A stretch of 64,000 bases of DNA. Origin: Corbicula japonica (Eukaryota; Mollusca; Bivalvia; Venerida; Cyrenidae). Numbering within the stretch: position 1 is the first letter of the stretch; each line of letters opens with the position of its first letter. The stretch is from positions 828,501 to 892,500 of the forward strand of contig JAZAYU010000019.1 in the NCBI GenBank assembly GCA_038501625.1. Reading direction: 5' to 3'. This document shows, piece by piece, positions 48,617 to 59,577 of the stretch. The position numbers were made by a program, and so were the translations under genes. The notes under the pieces were generated by a model, which saw only the letters and a list, made by a program, of their open reading frames with translations, was not told where the DNA came from and did not search any database.

Positions 48617-51600
48617 TTAAAGTTTTTGTAATAACTTATCAAATTCTTCAAATTGCTCCAGTTGAGAATTTACTTTTGCAATGTACTTTTTTGAGCGAAG
48701 TTTTTGTTTTAAATACACTTTGAACCCAGCAGTTGTTAAACACACTGTATTATCGACTTTAAATTTATTCTTATAAATGAAATATTTCATTAGCAAATAT
48801 ACAAAACTCGCAATTTTGTTACCTTTGTCGTATGAAAATATAAAATCTTTTTCTACAAATGAAAAATTATAATCACAATCGTTTCGTAACCAGTTCTGTA
48901 CGTCAAGTGTAAAACGTTGAATATTTCGACATTGTAAAAACAAATGATTGATAGTTTCGGGTTCATGGTTACAATACGAACAACGGTCATTGTCGGCTCT
49001 GTTAATTTTATGTAAGAAAGTTTTTGTCACAAGAATAGAGTTATTTATCTTTAACTGAAAATCTCTCAACTTTATTTCTTGAATTGCTTTGGTTGCTGAA
49101 CAACATGCTTTATAGTCAACTTCATTAATTTGGTATGCAAGCATACGGTTCAATTTTTCAGGCACAATTATAGTACTTTCTTTGTTTATGATATTGTAAT
49201 ACATTTTACATCCGTTGTTTGTTTTTAAAAGCACCTTTAAATATGGGTTGAGATTTATGTTGTATTTAATATTCTGAATATTATTAGCATTGTTTCTAAT
49301 CAAAGATTTCCATTCAATTGGTATATTTTCAATAAGTCTCTGGAAGTCCAAGAATGTACCTTGGATTTGATATATATTTTTAAATCGTGTGAAATCTTAA
49401 AATTCACCGTTTTCATCTATTAAGTCGATAATATAAGTAACATTTTTCGAATACCAGTTTCTATAAAATAGTTGCTTGTTTACAAAGTTATTATTATACC
49501 ATAATGGTGAGTAAAGTACACTATCAAGGCTTTCTATTGGCATATTTTCACAAAAGATGTGCCAGCTTTCAAGCACATTTTTCCAAAAAGGGTTCTGAAT
49601 TGCTGTAGATCTAACGGTGTACATCGGTCCAAGTGTAATTACGTCAGTAATAGTATCATTGAAAAGTGTTTCCCAAGTACTATTAGTAGACAAAGATAGT
49701 CTTCTTAACCAGCTTATTTTTAAACTCCATATAAAATGTTTAATGTTTAAAAAACCTAATCCACCGCATTCAATCGATTTGGAACTTAAACTACGTTTAA
49801 TTTTGTCGGGTCCATTGTTCCAGATGAACTTAAATGACAAAGTTTCTATTTGTTTCATAAGTTGTTCTGGTGGGTTTGGGAGAGATATAAATAAATGCAC
49901 AAATTTTGACAAAACTAAGGATTTTAAGACAGTTATCTTGCCGCATGTGGTCAGATTTCTCTTTGACCATATATTAATAGATTTTTCGCATTTTTTAAAA
50001 ACTTCTGGACTATTGAGGTTCCAGATATCGTCGACATTATTTGAAAAGTAAACACCAAGAATTTTTAAAGGCTCTGTTGACCAATCTAATGCGATTTCTT
50101 GACAAAGTTTGTCCTGTGAATGGCGTGAAGCCCCAATCCAATAGGCTTTTGTTTTTTCTATATTAATCTTTAAACCTGACATTTTGTAAAAGTTGTCTAG
50201 TGTTAACAAACAATTTCTGAGTGAATCTTCGTTACCATTTAAAAATATCTGAATGTCATCAGCATACTGACTTAATTTGTATTGTTTATTGTTTATGGTG
50301 ATTCCAACTATATTATGATTGTTCCTTATCATTTTCCCCAGAATTTCTGCGCATAGAATAAAAATATAAGGTGAAATCGGGTCCCCTTGTCTACAACCTC
50401 TATGTAGTTTGAAAAAATCAGACAAATAACCATTTTGCAAAACACATGTTTCTGAACCGTTTTGAAAAAGTGAAATCCAGTTTTTAAATGATGGTCCAAA
50501 ATTGTAATAGTCTAGAACTTTATTAATAAACCCCCAGGAAATGGAATCGAATGCCTGTTGAAAGTCGACCGACAACAGCAGTCCAGGGATATCATGTAAT
50601 TTTGTTTCAAACAATATGTCGTAAATAAATCTTACATTTTCCCCGATAAATCTTCCGGCTAAAAACCCCTTCTGGTCTGGATGTATAATTTTATTAAGAA
50701 ACTTTTTCATTCTATTAGCAATGACGGTTGATGCTAGTTTATAAATAACATTAAGCAAAGATATTGGTCTCCAATTTTTTAAGAAAACTTTGTCTTTATT
50801 TGGTTTAGGCAGGCACGTAATAACACCTTGTTTTTGGGTAACTGATAAATTTCCAATACTATAACCGTAATTTAGTGACTTAAGTATAAAATATGATAAA
50901 TCTTTCCAAAAGAATTTGAAAAACTCATTTGTGTATCCATCTAAACCGGGACTTTTATTATTTTTCATATTTTTCATAGCAAAAGTTAATTCGTCCAAAG
51001 TAATATCTCCTTCTAAAAGTTGGCTTTCAATTTCTGAAAGTTTATTTGTATTATTGCCTAGTAAAACGTCTATATTAATATCGTCAATGTCAATTTTAGT
51101 TGCATATAATTTTTCATAGTAACGCTTTTGATAATTTAGAATAGCTTCGCTATTTGAGTACTCTATGTCATTTTCGTCCAGAAGTTTAAACATAGTTTTA
51201 TTAACAAAATTTCTTCGTTCTAGCTTAAAGAAGTACTGAGTTGGCTTTTCCCCTTATTCCTCATATCTGCATTTGGATCTTATCATAGTTCCTTCGATTT
51301 TCGTTTTACGAATATTTTCTAATTCTAACTTTTTAATCGAAAGTTCATTAATTACTGTAATGTCTACATTTTGAAAATTATCTGTTACAGTTTTTTCTAG
51401 AATATCGATATCTTTATGTAACTCAATTTCACGTTTTGCGTTATTTTTTGCTTTAAATGAACTGAATTTAATTGTTTCCCCCCTTAGGACTACGAGAAAA
51501 GTTTCAAGAAAGAGTTGAGGATTAATGTTTAGACTTAAATTTTCAATATTGAAGGTATCTTGGTTGTTTATGACTTCAGTACTATGTCGATCAATTAAGT

Positions 51601-52426
51601 CACGTAAAATTCTTTTAAACAGTAATATGTAGTTTTCGTCTTTTAATAAAGCATTGTTGAATTTCCAATAACCCTTACCGCGCTGTATTTCGTTAAAACG
51701 TACTCCTAACAAAATACCGGAATGATCACTTCTGTAACCTGGGATAATTTTGGTGTCGGTAACAAATTGAACAACATCTTGGCTTATTAGAAAAAAATCT
51801 AATCGTGATTGTTTTCGTATAGGGTTAATCTTTTTCCATGTATATTTTCGACTGTTTTTGTGCATTAAGCGCCATATATCGACATAATGATTGTTTTGTA
51901 GAAAATTTAATATTGTATCTCTTGCTCTAGGATTATTTACGTTAACATAATTTTCCGTATCCATATTAGGATCAATGACAAAGTTCCAATCTCCGCAGCA
52001 AATAACATAATCGTTGTCAATATCATTTATTTTATGTATAAGATTTTCGTAAAATACTGGTTTATCGTTGTTTGGACCGTATACGTTTACAAGTGTAACT
52101 TTTTTATTGGAAATAGTCATGTCAAGTATTAGATAATTGCCTTGCTCATCTATGTAAGTATTAACAACATGTTTATCAAAATTGTTTTGAAAAAGTATCA
52201 TAACCCCTCTACTATTACTCGAAAATGGTGAAATATAGATATCGTTTCCCCATTCAGCTTTTACATATGCACATAATTTTGACTCAATGTGAATGTCTTG
52301 CAAACAGATTATGTTGTACTTTTGTTGTCTTACATATTGAAATAAATCTCTTCTTTCTGTGTGTTTCCTAACCCCTGACAATTCTGAGAGTATATATTAA
52401 TCAAATCACCTGGCTGGTAGCAGAAA
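48617..52426 (-). pseudogene. LINE ORF2: endonuclease, reverse transcriptase and zinc knuckle, disrupted
   Basis: It encodes the enzyme for target-primed reverse transcription. On the minus strand: an APE-type endonuclease begins in one frame as INIYSQNCQGLG (52410-52370) and continues, after a frameshift near 52355-52375, in the frame of 52381-51254 with IICLQDIH, LVNVYGPN, CGDWNF and YRSDHSG. The reverse transcriptase (51193-49397) has LPKPNKD, NWRPISLLN, LSVDFQQAFDS, RGCRQGDPISPYIF and catalytic YADD. The tail (down to 48617) has a zinc knuckle CSYCNHEPETINHLFLQC. Two TAA codons at 51254-51256 and 49397-49399 interrupt an otherwise continuous frame; reading resumes directly after each (GEKPTQYFF; DFTRFKNI). 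LQDIH replaces the usual LQETH, with Asp at the metal-binding Glu. Family certain, clade tentative. Confidence 0.92.
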
Positions 52427-53290
52427 TAACTCTAACACATAATCACCACAAGAAGTAAAGTTAAAACAAACAAATGGAACGAATCAAAGTTGCAGATCAT
52501 AGCTACTCGCATTTCTATGACCAAGATGTATAGGATCGCGTGGGGAAAAGTTAAATACTACTGAACTTATTAAATAAGTTAAATACTACTGAACTTATTA
52601 AATAAATGAACTACGTAAAATGTTCATTGTAAATCCAAACATGCATATTACATGGAGACAAAGTAGTGGTATTATACCTGTGTCACAAATGTATATAAAC
52701 ACCGTTTCAATTAAAATAACAACAACAGACTCCTCGTGTTTACAAAATTTGTACAAATAAAACACGTACAATTAATCATATCTTTTTATCATCGACTGCG
52801 ATCGACATAAAGGATAATTAAAATATAATAACCAATATGGAATAGTGTGTATAATATGATACGTAGCGTCGTTTCGGTTAAAAATTAATGAAAAGTTAAG
52901 TGACCTACTTTCGTTTTCAATTTTAATGATTCAATGGACAGTTTTTGGATTTTATCGCATAAATATGGAGTTGGAGTTGAAGAGGATGAAATTTGGATTG
53001 TGACGTTATAATCAGGCAAAATCGTGCCAGGAAAGAAAATAGATCCGAAGTATTTGCATATAGTGAATGTTTAAATAATAGGCATTAGCAATATGTAAAT
53101 ATTTTAAAAGCAGCATGAAAATCTTCAATATAAACTGGAGCACATTAACTCGTGGGTATTGGCTTCTGTTCCGGATTGATGGAAGAGTGCTTTTCGAGGT
53201 AAATTGTTTTTACATATTTATGTTTAATAGTACATGACAATGTATAATAATAATTTTCTTGAACTATGGCATATACCATTAGTACTAAAC

Positions 53291-53545
53291 ACAACTTCCA
53301 TGGCATGAAACAAATAGCAACAACCCAAAAAAATAAAACAACAACATCAAAACATTGCCGGTCGGGATCAGATGGCCTGTCGGTGCAACTGATCAGGATC
53401 CAAAATGTGGCCCGTCAATTTATTTATTGCTTTTTTTTTCCTAAACAAACGTTTGAACATTGTAGATCCTGATCCGATGACACATGTTCCATCCGATCCC
53501 GATCCTCAGTTTATCCGACTGCAAAAAACAATGCATACACTACAT
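53291..53545 (+). repeat. GGATC-rich repeat, copy 1 of a direct pair
   Basis: ACAACTTCCATGGCATG, GGTCGGGATCAGATGGCC, ATCAGGATCCAAAATGTGGC, CGTTTGAACATTGTAGATCC, CATCCGATCCCGATCC, ATGCATACACTAC. Several GGATC/GATCC words give local inverted symmetry. Confidence 0.75.
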
Positions 53546-53851
53546 GATGTGTTGTGTAATTTGTGATTCTCTGATTCAGTATTTTATTTGGATTTTTAAC
53601 CAAATTAAACCATGACAATACCAAAAAAAAAGAAAAAAGAGAAACAGCAATCAAAATGTTTGCAGTTTAGTTTTCTTATTGTTATGAAGAAAAAAAAACA
53701 ACACAAAACATGTTTTCATTGAAAAACATCTGAATATAACTTGTTTTGCTAAATATTAACTTGTTTACATTTTTTATTTTTTAACAAAATTAAAGATAAA
53801 AATACAATGAACATGTAATAACTAAGCAAAATTATTCATTTTCACTGTAAT

Positions 53852-54078
53852 TACAACTTCCGTGACATGGGAAAACATTCCAGATCTGGATCAGAGGGCA
53901 CATCCACGCCGTCAATCAGGATCCGCATTGTGGCCCATAGTTTTTATTAATTTTTATGTTTGTTGCTTCTTTTGTAAAAAAGCGTTTGAACATTGTAGAT
54001 CCCGTTATAACGGTGCATGCACCATCCAATCCGGATCCACACTTGATCCAACCATGAACAAATCTACCTACACTCGGT
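53852..54078 (+). repeat. GGATC-rich repeat, copy 2 of a direct pair
   Basis: ACAACTTCCGTGACATGGG, AATCAGGATCCGCATTGTGG, CGTTTGAACATTGTAGATCC, CACCATCCAATCCGGATCC, CTACCTACACT. Same order as copy 1, with about 560 bases between the starts. Confidence 0.75.
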
Positions 54079-54212
54079 AAAGTGACATTACAAAATTTTT
54101 TATTAGATTAAAAAAAACAAAAATCTATACCTTAGTGGTCAATAAAGTTTATTATTCTATTTACACAAATATATAGATTGTTTCAGTTTAATTTCCTGTG
54201 AAGAATCAATGT

Positions 54213-55151
54213 TCACACACTTTGTCTTTCCCATGTATCTGTAGCAGACTTCCTGGTCTCCAGGTAAACCGACAATCCCCTTTCAATTATTCTGGTTTTC
54301 AGTTTTTGAGATTGTCGCAGTTCATATGCAATTGTTGCAAGTCTTCCTCTCTCCCTCTTCATTTTTACAGGAAGGTCAGATAGGATCCTCTTCTTTTCAT
54401 CGCGCAGTGAGGGATGGAAGGCTTTCGAATACACCAAATCTCTGTTCTGCATTGACAAGAATTTGACAATAATAGGATTTGGCCCTTTTGATTCAGATGG
54501 CATTCTGTGGTAATTGGCAAATGACATTTCTGCAACTCGTTCCTTTGGCAATTCAAGGTTATCTTTGAAGAAAGTAAACATGGTTTCTTTCAAATTTTCA
54601 TTTTCTTTTTCTGGGAATCCATAGAAAAGCAAGTTGTACTGACGGTCATGTTTTTCTTGTAACAAGAATTTCATTTCCATTTCCTCAAGTTGTTGCTTAC
54701 TTTTTTTGTACAGGTCACTGATTGCCTCGGTCTTTTCATCTGTATGCTGTGAATAAAGTTCTACAGTGGCTTCTATATCGTTGACTTTTGTTTTCAACTC
54801 ACTCAGTTCTACTTTTGACTGACTCACTTCTACTTTCATGGCATTTATATCCTTTTTCAAATCATCAAACATTGCTGTGAACTTTTGATCAAATTTTTCT
54901 AACTTCTGGTCTATTTTCTGGTCAAATTCATTGAAAAGAGCTTTGATGTCACGGGATAATAATTCAAAATCAGTAGGCACAGGTTGGGTTTGCGTTCCAG
55001 CACTTCTTTCATGTTCATCATGTTTTTCATGTTCATCACTGTTTCTCAGGGGTTTCTCTTTTTGTGTTTTTTTCGTTTTTTCTTCTAATTTTGAAAGCTG
55101 TTCATTAATTGACTCACGCTTGGAAGAGCTGGTTAAACCACGTTTACTCAT
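54213..55151 (-). CDS. LINE ORF1 protein (L1-type RNA-binding chaperone), intact
   Basis: 312 residues from a true ATG. In L1 elements ORF1p coats the element RNA and is needed for retrotransposition. Visible architecture: basic, Ser/Lys-rich N-terminus (1-60); a long heptad-type coiled coil (about 61-167) that would form the trimer; an RRM-like core opening with RQYNLLFYGFPE (170-181) and reaching IVKFLSMQNRDLVYSKA; a C-terminal domain around ILSDLPVKMKRERGRLATIA (256-275), matching the DLP...R..L..I pattern of L1 ORF1 C-terminal domains. No stop or frameshift is present. It is the first gene of the element; ORF2 follows after an unusually long spacer. The family call is by architecture; no search was made. 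Confidence 0.85.
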   Translation of the reverse strand: MSKRGLTSSSKRESINEQLSKLEEKTKKTQKEKPLRNSDEHEKHDEHERSAGTQTQPVPTDFELLSRDIKALFNEFDQKIDQKLEKFDQKFTAMFDDLKKDINAMKVEVSQSKVELSELKTKVNDIEATVELYSQHTDEKTEAISDLYKKSKQQLEEMEMKFLLQEKHDRQYNLLFYGFPEKENENLKETMFTFFKDNLELPKERVAEMSFANYHRMPSESKGPNPIIVKFLSMQNRDLVYSKAFHPSLRDEKKRILSDLPVKMKRERGRLATIAYELRQSQKLKTRIIERGLSVYLETRKSATDTWERQSV

Positions 55152-55473
55152 CTTTTACCAAGGTCTTAGTTCTCAGATGTGAATTATTAGGTGTCACAAT
55201 ACTATTTACTTTGATTTAGTCGAGGTGGGAGGGGTATTCATACGGATGTTATCATAGTTATCATAGTTTCTTTTCTCATCAAAGTCAAAAATGTCACATT
55301 CATGCACAGGTATATATTGCTTGATCTTTTTAAGACCTTCTACAACAATAATCAAACCATTTAGATGGCAAGTTCAATATATTTTCAACTTTTTCCACCC
55401 CCGCGAAAATTTTGTTTACATCTCGGACGGGTGCGCTCGATTCTCTCCGGCTTTCGTCTATTTTACTTGTTGT

Positions 55474-55680
55474 GTTATCTAAGTCTCGTAAAGCTTTATG
55501 TTATGTATGCCACGTAAAACGTTGTGTTATATACGTCACGTAAAACTTTGAATTATATAAGTCACGTAAAACTTTGTGTTATCTAAGTCACGTAAACCTT
55601 TGTGTTATGTATGTCGCGTAAACGTTGTGTTATGTATGTAAGGTAAAACTTTGTGTTATGTAAGGCACGTATATATTTAA
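55474..55680. repeat. 26-bp tandem repeat (TCACGTAAAAC), unit B
   Basis: About eight units, for example GTTATATACGTCACGTAAAA plus CTTTGA. It begins about 10 bases after the right-hand LINE target duplication and corresponds to 34561-34830 in unit A. Confidence 0.92.
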
Positions 55681-55949
55681 ATTTTCAAATCTAAGTACTT
55701 ATAGCTAAATTTCCTTTAAAATAGTTATGTCCGTAATAATAATTCATAACTGTTTATTTTCATAATTTATTGAATTTGTAATCGAATATCATAAGTGCAG
55801 TTATTATTTATGAATCACTTTAATTTGTTTTCCACAGATAAAGTAATTCGACGACCTTTCCTATAAGGATTGCTTAAAACGTCCTTAGAAGTCGCGCAAT
55901 GATACTCATCACACAGTAGATAAGAAAAGCTAACTTTGTTTCTTTTACC

Positions 55950-56401
55950 CCTGTCATCGTGTTCTTGTTGATTTTACTCCAGGAGCTCTGGTCTCTGTAA
56001 GATCATTCAGTACCCGCCCTTTGGCTTTTCAATGCTATTAGATTCTTATGTTTTATATGTTTGTGTGCTTTTGCATGCAACATTGTTGAGCCAATAAGTG
56101 GGTTGGAGTTGTTTCACCAAGACAACGTGTATTTGTTTTGTGATATGAGAACCTGTTGGGGCAAGTGTGAGGTTGGTGCACCCTAGAACCTGGTTTTAAC
56201 CCCCAGTGGCAATTGGATTTGCCACTGACCGTTCCAAGGCGGTAACCCCTCGGGTTCTCGTTTTTGTTAATTGTTAGTGGTGTCTCTTTTGAAACTGATC
56301 ATTTTATTAACCATGCTCTCTCCCTCTCTTCTTCTTGACTGTGTGGGGAGGCTGTTTTTTCTGAATGTGGCGATTCCTGATATGCATATTTCACCTTTTT
56401 T
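55950..56401 (+). repeat. R1 full-length copy, unit B only
   Basis: CCTGTCATCGTGTTCTTGTT through CACCAAGACAACGTGTATTT, CCTCGGGTTCTCGTTTTTGT to CCTGATATGCATATTTCACC. Unit A at about 35065-35100 passes through the same flanks (AGTAGATTAGATGG...TTTTGCAGTGA) without it, so this is a post-duplication insertion. Confidence 0.88.
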
Positions 56402-56737
56402 TAATGAAACATTGCACAAAAATCATCATTTTTTATTCTATGTTTTGCAGTGAATAAAACACGTTTTCTCAGAGAAATTATATTGTTTGTTTCCCTCTTT
56501 TGTAATATGTTTTCCTTTTTATGAAGAACTAATTTTAAATGGGTGTCATTGAAATATAATGGATATTCGTTCTACATGTTCTCCATTTTTTCCTAGAAAC
56601 CTCACAATGTTATCCCTTATGTTTTCTCATTCCTGTTAATCTGGAAATATATAAATCGACCGCCAAATTAAAAATTTTACTTGAATGAACAACTTAATTA
56701 TGAAAACATGGCAAACATTTGTATAAGACTAAAGAAT

Positions 56738-57203
56738 ATGTTTGGGTGCTTTAGCATTCAACATTGTTGAGTTAACGGGTGGGTTGGAGCTATTTTACCA
56801 AGACAACTTGTACTTATTTATTCATATGAGAACATGCTGGAATATGCGTGATGTTGGTGCAGCATAGAACCTGGTTGTTAGCTCCATTGTAAAATTATTT
56901 TTTCCCTCACAGTTTCAAGACAGAAAGCCCACTTGTCCTATTTGAAATCGATCAGGGCTGAAGGTTAAAAAGCTGAGATTGGAAACCAGTCTCAAATCTC
57001 AAGCATCTGATTGGCTGAAATGGCGACCTGTCGCCATTTCAGCCAATCAGATGCTTTAGATTTGAGACTGGTTTCCAAACTCAGCTTTATAACCTTGGAC
57101 ACATTTTTAAACCCATGCTCTCCTTTCTTCTCTGCATTTGATTGAGTGGGGAATTTGTGTTTTGTTTGTGTTCCCATTCCTGATAAGAATATTTCACTTT
57201 TTT
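56738..57203 (+). repeat. R1 copy interrupted by hairpin element H, unit B only
   Basis: It runs from TGGGTGCTTTAGCATTCAAC through ACCAAGACAACTTGTACTTA to AGAATATTTCACTTTTTTAT. It is split at the TTTGAAATCGAT/TTTTTAAACCCATG point by the palindrome at 56953-57102. The order is therefore duplication, then R1, then H. Confidence 0.82.
56953..57102. mobile_element. Hairpin element H, copy 3, nested in R1
   Basis: Arms CTGAGATTGGAAACCAGTCT ... CTGATTGGCTGAAATGGCGA and the reverse complement, with a loop of about four bases. CAGGGCTG on the left matches copy 2. The minus-strand open frame at 56992-57177 is an artefact of the palindrome. Confidence 0.9.
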
Positions 57204-58587
57204 ATACGACAAATATATAATTTAAAATGTTTTTATTCTTTTTTTGTGAAAATTAAGACCTTATAATTAAAATTCCCATGTTTCCATCAAATGTCGTCCA
57301 TTTATAACATACATATGTATGATGTTCTTTTCTTGTTACATTATATAAAAAATATTCATAAAAAAACGTTAAAAATATATTTAATTGTCACATGATATTC
57401 ATCATTATCACGTGGTTTGTTACGCCACTTTTGATGATAGGGATTCGTGCCAATCAAACTAGGGTTTGGTCAAATTATTGAACTGAGTCTTAAATATTCA
57501 TATATATCAAAACAAACGTTTCACACAAATGAAGAACTAACCTTTATGCAAAAAGAATTGAAAAAAAAACCTGAATTTAGTGTTTTCAAACCTTAAGTCC
57601 TACTGTAAGAAACATTACATTAATCACATTTTGTTTTAAAAAACGCAATCTAAGGGCAAATTTGATTAAGCGAGAATTTAAATGAACAAATAAAAAACGG
57701 AAAGGACGTTAATTAAGACACTTCCAATCGAAACCTTGTTAAGATAATGAGATGCTTCCATTTATTAAGCTTGGAAAGAAAACCAAATGTTGTTACATTG
57801 AGCCTTTTAAAGTAAGGTGTAAATATAACCTATTGTATACATTGTATTTATGTCATTTGAAAAAAAATGTACTGTTTCAAACATTTTGATATGAACAGTC
57901 AAATGTCTGTTTTTTTGTTGCAAACTTTCCATATTTTTAAAGATAAAACTAATCAGAATTTACCGATTACGAAATATAATTAAAATATTGAAGGTTCATT
58001 GGGCCTGTTCACGGGCTCTTAAGGAAATGCAAATAGATATATGCGTGTTCTTTCCGCGCACCGGGTAGCGAGCGTAAATATTCTCAGAGATCCATTTCCG
58101 ATTGCTGTCATATATCTCTTTACCAAACAAGTTTCTTCTGAAGATTCTTTTATTGAAAACTCCAAATTATCCTGTATTTCAAGCTTACTAAAGCGAGTCT
58201 GAGGTTCAAGGGATGTTTGCAACAAAACCTATAACAATTTGATATTGGCATTACGCAATAAACAAAAGATAAGACTCGTTTTGAAAGCACGCAATGCTTT
58301 TATCATGCCTTCAAACAAATTGCCTAAGAGACTGGTAACCTAAATTGGACGTGATTTGGAAGCCAAGAATGTTTCACTGATTGAGTGATATCTTCCTTAA
58401 CCTGTAGCTAGGCCAAACAATAAAGTAATGGGTCAATAGGCTGACACGTGGAGATCTGCTGATATATGGTGATGATTGATTGTATGATGCTCTGCACGTA
58501 TCTTCTAAATAATTCCTGAGTTTATAACATATATTGAAGTATTGACTTACTACTGCATGTACTGAGAAGTGTGCCATATGTCAATTA

Positions 58588-59012
58588 GTGAAATAGGCAT
58601 ATCCGGAATCGCCACACTCATAAAACACAGCCTCCCCACGCAGCGAAAAGGAAGAGAGGAAGAGAGAGCATGTTTTTATAAGTATGTCAATTCAAATAAG
58701 ACGCGACAAACAATTAACGAAAAAGAGTACCTTTGGGGATACCGCCTTGAAACAGTCAGTGGCAAAACAAATTTTGTATTACCTGTTGGGGGAGTGTGCA
58801 TTGGTTAACCCTAGAACCTGGTTTTGCCACTGATTGTTCCATTGCGGTCACCCCTATGGTTCTCTTTTTAGTTAAATGTAAATGTTTGTGGTGTCTTATT
58901 TGTAATTGATATTCTTATAAACATATCTTCTCATTAGCTCTCTACTATTTGGCAGCCAGGTGGGAGTGTTTTCTGCGTGTGGCGATTCCTGATATGCAAA
59001 TTTCACTTTTTT
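58588..59012. repeat. Head-to-head pair of R1 copies (unit B)
   Basis: 58588-58776 is R1 in reverse (GTGAAATAGGCATATCCGGA ... GGCAAAACAAATTTTG). It is followed at once by R1 in forward orientation (58777-59012, ACCTGTTGGGGGAGTGTGCA ... GATATGCAAATTTCAC). The outer ends are both 3' ends, forming an imperfect inverted repeat of about 190 bp per arm. Unit A has only the forward arm (37066-37304). Confidence 0.82.
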
Positions 59013-59306
59013 CTCACAAACAATTGGTATATAATATAGTTCGTGCATCATCGCGTTTATAGTAGTATATGTCGAGTAACATTTTGAATTTGAAGTATTC
59101 TAAGTCACGTTATTTCCGTATTAAAAGCTGTATTACACCGGTATAAAGGTTTCACAGTACCAGACTGAGTATGATATTCTCCAGCGCTTTACATGTACAT
59201 GTTTGGTGATAAACCCATCTACAGTTTATCGTTAGGTTTACCTCTTTGTTTGCACGAAGGTGACATGGGTGTCAGAGTTCATGTAGGTTAAATTGTTGTA
59301 AAAGAA

Positions 59307-59577
59307 TCCTGTCATCGTTTTCTTGCCGATTTGTTCCAAGAGGTTGGTCTCGGCAAGTTTATTGAGTACCCACCTTTTTGTTTCATATGCTTTAAATGGT
59401 AGTTTTCACATTTACATTGTTTACCCACTGACAGTTCAATGCTTTTCGGTTTGTGTGTGTTTGTGTGTCTTTTATGAAATTGATAACTTTATTTTTAAAC
59501 GCACGCTCTTTTTGCCAAAGTTGGGGGTGGAAGTGTGTTCTGGGTGTGGCTAAACCTGATATGCATATTTATCCTTT
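59307..59577 (+). repeat. R1 copy, degenerate (unit B)
   Basis: TCCTGTCATCGTTTTCTTGC, GGTCTCGGCAAGTTTATTGA, TTTCTGGGTGTGGC-type end and CCTGATATGCATATTTATCC. It is the partner of 37601-37898. Confidence 0.78.

Larger units (their letters stand above)
52427..54212. other. LINE inter-ORF spacer, about 1.8 kb
   Basis: No coding sequence was recognised. It contains two related repeats (53291-53545 and 53852-54078). The length is unusual: L1-type elements generally have ORF1 and ORF2 close together or overlapping. It could be part of the element or a later insertion; I could not find a target duplication that would decide. Confidence 0.6.
48071..55448 (-). mobile_element. Full-length LINE, L1/Tx1-like, inserted in unit B
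   Basis: A non-LTR retrotransposon of about 7.4 kb, reading from 55448 to 48071: 5' UTR of about 300 bp beginning GGAGAGAATCGAGCGCACCC, ORF1, a spacer of about 1.8 kb, ORF2, 3' UTR and poly(A) (plus-strand T run 48070-48092). It is flanked by a 16-bp direct repeat GGCTTTCGTCTATTTT (48058-48073 and 55449-55464). The unit A paralogue has the site unoccupied at 34511, which proves insertion after the duplication. A second T run at 48180-48198 lies inside. The 3' UTR end carries a GTTACCCGTAAC mini-hairpin. Lesions in ORF2 make this copy inactive. Confidence 0.93.

Noticed and set aside
49617..50051. A 144-codon plus-strand frame
   Set aside because: It is the antisense shadow of the LINE reverse transcriptase frame.
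48617..55151. Stop-codon reassignment as the explanation of the two in-frame TAA codons in LINE ORF2
   Set aside because: The globin and ORF1 use ordinary stops and the element also has a frameshift; simple pseudogenisation is sufficient.
36448..58225. Paired minus-strand frames at 36448-36684 and 58019-58225 with similar proteins
   Set aside because: Similarity follows from the segmental duplication, and most base differences change the amino acid, as expected without selection.
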